Below are positions 41,905 through 41,919 of a stretch of DNA of 41,919 nt, one piece after another (the first letter of the stretch is position 1; each line of letters begins with the position of its first letter). This DNA is from Bordetella sp. Lineage in GTDB: Bacteria > Pseudomonadota > Alphaproteobacteria > Caulobacterales > Caulobacteraceae. Location: assembly GCA_017308115.1 (NCBI GenBank), contig JAFKFS010000026.1, forward strand, positions 1 to 41,919, given 5' to 3'. The notes under the pieces are model-generated. The model was given only the letters and a program-made list of their open reading frames with translations, did not search any database and was not told the origin of the DNA. The position numbers and the translations under genes were made by a program.

Positions 41905-41919
41905 TCAGATCTGGTCGTC
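41905..41919 (-). CDS. rpoA: RNA polymerase alpha subunit, last codons only
   Basis: The reverse strand at the window edge reads Asp-Asp-Gln-Ile-stop. rpoA sits directly upstream of rplQ in nearly all proteobacteria and alphaproteobacterial alpha subunits end in DQ-type tails, so this is very likely its C-terminus. Only four codons are visible, so the call rests on position. The gap 41791-41904 holds no gene. Confidence 0.6.
   Translation of the reverse strand, partial: DDQI

Overview
The window is about 42 kb of high-GC alphaproteobacterial chromosome. The best match is a Caulobacteraceae member, probably Brevundimonas-like. Supporting signs are a CC0125/CC1285-type lipoprotein, two DUF2336 proteins around an Hpt protein, an ATP12 chaperone, a phasin, a TorF-type porin and the rpoA-rplQ order. 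The organism call is inference from gene content; no 16S or marker search was possible. Most of the window is ordinary core genome, densely packed with short gaps and several ATGA start/stop overlaps.

Layout. 1-2.3 kb: start of clpA, clpS, an S41 peptidase of more AT-rich composition, and a phasin with a clear terminator and a candidate operator. 2.5-6 kb: D,D-carboxypeptidase with SPOR domain, DUF2239 gene with an elaborate upstream region, four-TM holin-like protein, HIT hydrolase, DMT-type protein, tRNA-Thr(TGT). 6-8.4 kb: TorF-like porin, 73-aa orphan, TetR regulator, lipoprotein cytochrome c. 8.5-14.6 kb: RND efflux permease and adaptor, outer-membrane-like protein, class II aldolase, all leftward. 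14.7-20.2 kb: DUF2336, NAD kinase, Hpt, second DUF2336, lytic transglycosylase, TonB-like protein. 20.2-25.5 kb: FAD oxidoreductase, GTP-type PEP carboxykinase, DUF938 methyltransferase, DJ-1-like protein, RsuA-family pseudouridine synthase. 25.6-30 kb: leftward operon crcB, RluC-like synthase, TPR/2OG-Fe oxygenase, HAD phosphatase, ATP12. 30-34.2 kb: lipoprotein, S4-less RluA-type synthase, membrane protein, small AT-rich DUF6289-like gene, rarA, VOC protein. 34.4-41.9 kb: DegQ-type protease, TetA-like MFS pump, GIY-YIG nuclease gene boxed by inverted repeats, NPP-type phosphodiesterase, two-gene ABC exporter, GNAT acetyltransferase, rplQ and the last codons of rpoA.

The strongest candidate for something undescribed is at 37238-37667. 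A 108-aa GIY-YIG nuclease gene lies between two perfect 33-bp inverted repeats, with under 20 bp between gene and repeat on each side, and each repeat is itself a stem-loop. Three other intergenic elements (8406-8555, 25508-25638, 34277-34425) have the same plan of two stem-loop arms in inverted orientation but no gene. This suggests a REP-like repeat family with a GIY-YIG nuclease as a possible mobilising or maintenance partner, by analogy with REP-associated tyrosine transposases. Other points worth attention are the DUF2239 upstream region (two palindromes plus a hairpin over the ribosome binding site), a terminator whose 3' arm contains the start codon of the next gene, and the AT-rich DUF6289-like gene.
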